In this document: positions 62,825 to 64,000 of the stretch, in pieces
Layout of the letters: each line of letters opens with the position of its first letter
Position numbering within the stretch: position 1 is the first letter of the stretch
DNA from: Halobellus clavatus
Lineage (GTDB): Archaea; Halobacteriota; Halobacteria; Halobacteriales; Haloferacaceae
Assembly: GCF_900107195.1 (NCBI RefSeq)
Contig: NZ_FNPB01000002.1
Location: 186,001-250,000, forward strand
Direction: 5' to 3'
DNA length: 64,000 nucleotides
The notes under the pieces: generated by a model
Database searches by the model: none
What the model was told of the DNA's origin: nothing
The model's input: the letters and a program-made list of their open reading frames with translations, nothing else
Position numbers and translations under genes: made by a program

Positions 62825-64000
62825 AAACCGACAGCGGAACCGTCGAACTCGGACGGTTCGACTTCGCGTCCGGCGACGAGATCGAGGCCCTCGAGGTCGC
62901 CTACGAGTCGTACGGCGAGTTCGACGGCGACAATGCCGTACTCGTCTGTCACGCGCTCACCGGGAGCCAGAACGTCGCGGGCTATGGGTCTGAGACCACC
63001 GGACAGGCCCGCGCGTGGTGGAACGACATCGTCGGTCCCGGGAAGGCGATCGACACCAACGACTACTACGTCGTCTGCGCGAACGTCCCGGGGTCGTGCT
63101 ACGGCACGACGGGGCCGGCCTCCGAGGATCCGACGGGCGAGGTGTACGGCACCGACTTCCCGCCCGTGACCGTCGCCGACTGGACGCGTGCGCAGCGCCT
63201 GCTTCTCGACGAACTCGGCGTCGGACGGCTGCACGCGGTCGTCGGCGGGAGCGTCGGCGGCATGAACGTCCTCGACTGGGCGAAGCGTTACCCCGACGAC
63301 GCCCGCTACGTCGTCTCCGTGGCGGCCGCCGCGCGACTGGACGCGCAGTGTCTCGCGCTCGACGCCATCGCCCGGCGCGCGATCACGACCGATCCGGACT
63401 GGAGCGGCGGCGAGTACTACGACACGGCGGCGACGCCGACGGACGGCCTCGCGCTCGCGAGACAGATCGGCCACGTGATGTACCTCTCGAAGTCCTCGAT
63501 GGAGGGCAAATTCGGCCGACGCGCCGCCGGCCGCGACGCCCGCCGGGACTCCTTCCCGTCGGATCCAGCGGCCGCGTACTTCCCGTACCGCGACGTGGAG
63601 TCGTACCTCGATTACCAAGCCGAGAAGTTCGTCGATCGCTTCGATCCCAACTCGTATCTGTATCTCACCCGCGCGATGGACGATTACGACCTCGCGGAGG
63701 GCTACGAGGACGACGCCCGCGCGCTCGCCGCCTTCGAGGGCGAGGCGCTGTTGCTCTCGTTCACCGGCGACTGGCACTTCACGACCGAGCAGTCCGAAGC
63801 CGTCGCCGACGCGTTCCGCGAGAACGACACGCCGGTCGCACACCACGTCATCGAGTCGGATCACGGCCACGACGCCTTCCTCGTCGAACCGGAGAAGGTC
63901 GGCCCGCCGCTTCGAGACTTCCTCGACGCCGGCATCGAGGGGCGCGCCGTCCACGACACCGACGCCGGCGATACGGAGACCGGCGGCGACTTCGCGCCCG
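62821..64000 (+). CDS. metX: Homoserine O-acetyltransferase, partial (cut by window end)
   Basis: 393 codons are present; the 3' end lies beyond the window. Alpha/beta hydrolase that uses acetyl-CoA to make O-acetylhomoserine, the substrate of the preceding gene. [20 protein letters not shown], the oxyanion region [40 protein letters not shown], the nucleophile elbow [20 protein letters not shown] (Ser in GGSVGG) and the catalytic His in [20 protein letters not shown] are all visible. The start overlaps the stop of the sulfhydrylase gene. The C-terminal part after [14 protein letters not shown] appears to be an acidic extension. Confidence 0.93.
   Translation, partial: MKTDSGTVELGRFDFASGDEIEALEVAYESYGEFDGDNAVLVCHALTGSQNVAGYGSETTGQARAWWNDIVGPGKAIDTNDYYVVCANVPGSCYGTTGPASEDPTGEVYGTDFPPVTVADWTRAQRLLLDELGVGRLHAVVGGSVGGMNVLDWAKRYPDDARYVVSVAAAARLDAQCLALDAIARRAITTDPDWSGGEYYDTAATPTDGLALARQIGHVMYLSKSSMEGKFGRRAAGRDARRDSFPSDPAAAYFPYRDVESYLDYQAEKFVDRFDPNSYLYLTRAMDDYDLAEGYEDDARALAAFEGEALLLSFTGDWHFTTEQSEAVADAFRENDTPVAHHVIESDHGHDAFLVEPEKVGPPLRDFLDAGIEGRAVHDTDAGDTETGGDFAP

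Overview
The window looks like ordinary chromosome of an extremely halophilic archaeon (class Halobacteria). Evidence: GC is very high, proteins are strongly acidic (Asp/Glu rich), most genes have a haloarchaeal TATA box 25-31 bases before the start codon and little or no leader, and many short proteins are of types known mainly from haloarchaea. The set pcn/priL/hjc, eIF1A/rio1/KH/thermosome, radA, suf genes and SRP genes recalls the order seen in Haloferax relatives, so family Haloferacaceae or a neighbour is likely (inference from memory, not from a search). There is no CRISPR array, rRNA, transposase or prophage. One tRNA gene is present, tRNA-Arg(UCU).

Layout. 0-3.6 kb: replication and recombination (sliding clamp pcn, a small zinc protein with a PriCT-like tail, primase subunit priL, Holliday resolvase hjc). 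3.7-5.6 kb: alkaline-phosphatase-superfamily enzyme plus GtrA membrane protein. 5.6-9.5 kb: S-adenosyl/inosyl-homocysteine hydrolase, a small HTH regulator, a DUF192 lipoprotein and an SAH/5'-deoxyadenosine deaminase-like enzyme. 9.6-14.1 kb: eIF1A, Rio1 kinase, KH protein, a DICT-domain sensor and a thermosome subunit. 14.3-22.5 kb: PHP phosphoesterase, several haloarchaeal DUF proteins, and a leftward group of amino-acid permease, universal stress protein, YkgJ-type protein, SDR protein and membrane protein. 22.5-31.4 kb: XPD/DinG-like helicase, a 28-residue membrane peptide, NMD3, HtpX with PspAB, two Tat lipoproteins, RadA.

31.7-36.7 kb: Fe-S cluster assembly (sufS, sufU) with MscS and an SCP2-like secreted protein between them, DUF424, TPR protein and ThpR. 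37.8-43.7 kb: the archaeal cluster rpl39e-rpl31e-eif6-rplX-pfdA-ftsY, then ffh after two interposed genes on the other strand. 43.8-47.2 kb: split MgtE magnesium transporter, gate-domain membrane protein, UPF0201/UPF0200 pair. 47.3-52.3 kb: tRNA-Arg, Rieske protein plus amidohydrolase, malate dehydrogenase, helical Tat protein, CBS protein. 52.5-64 kb: uvrC, ABC exporter, NAD-dependent DNA ligase, class V aminotransferase, acetyltransferase, and the O-acetylhomoserine sulfhydrylase/metX pair, the last cut by the window end.

The features that the genes do not explain are mostly non-coding: (i) a ~78-bp hairpin element present twice, 34 kb apart and in opposite orientation, with compensatory base changes in its stem, each copy starting one base after a stop codon; (ii) degenerate tandem duplications that include the 3' end and stop codon of ftsY, UPF0201 and uvrC; (iii) a duplicated 3' end of the tRNA-Arg gene; (iv) several operator-like palindromes; and (v) apparent avoidance of CATG that forces T-ending codons before Met codons. 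No novel defence or mobile system was found.
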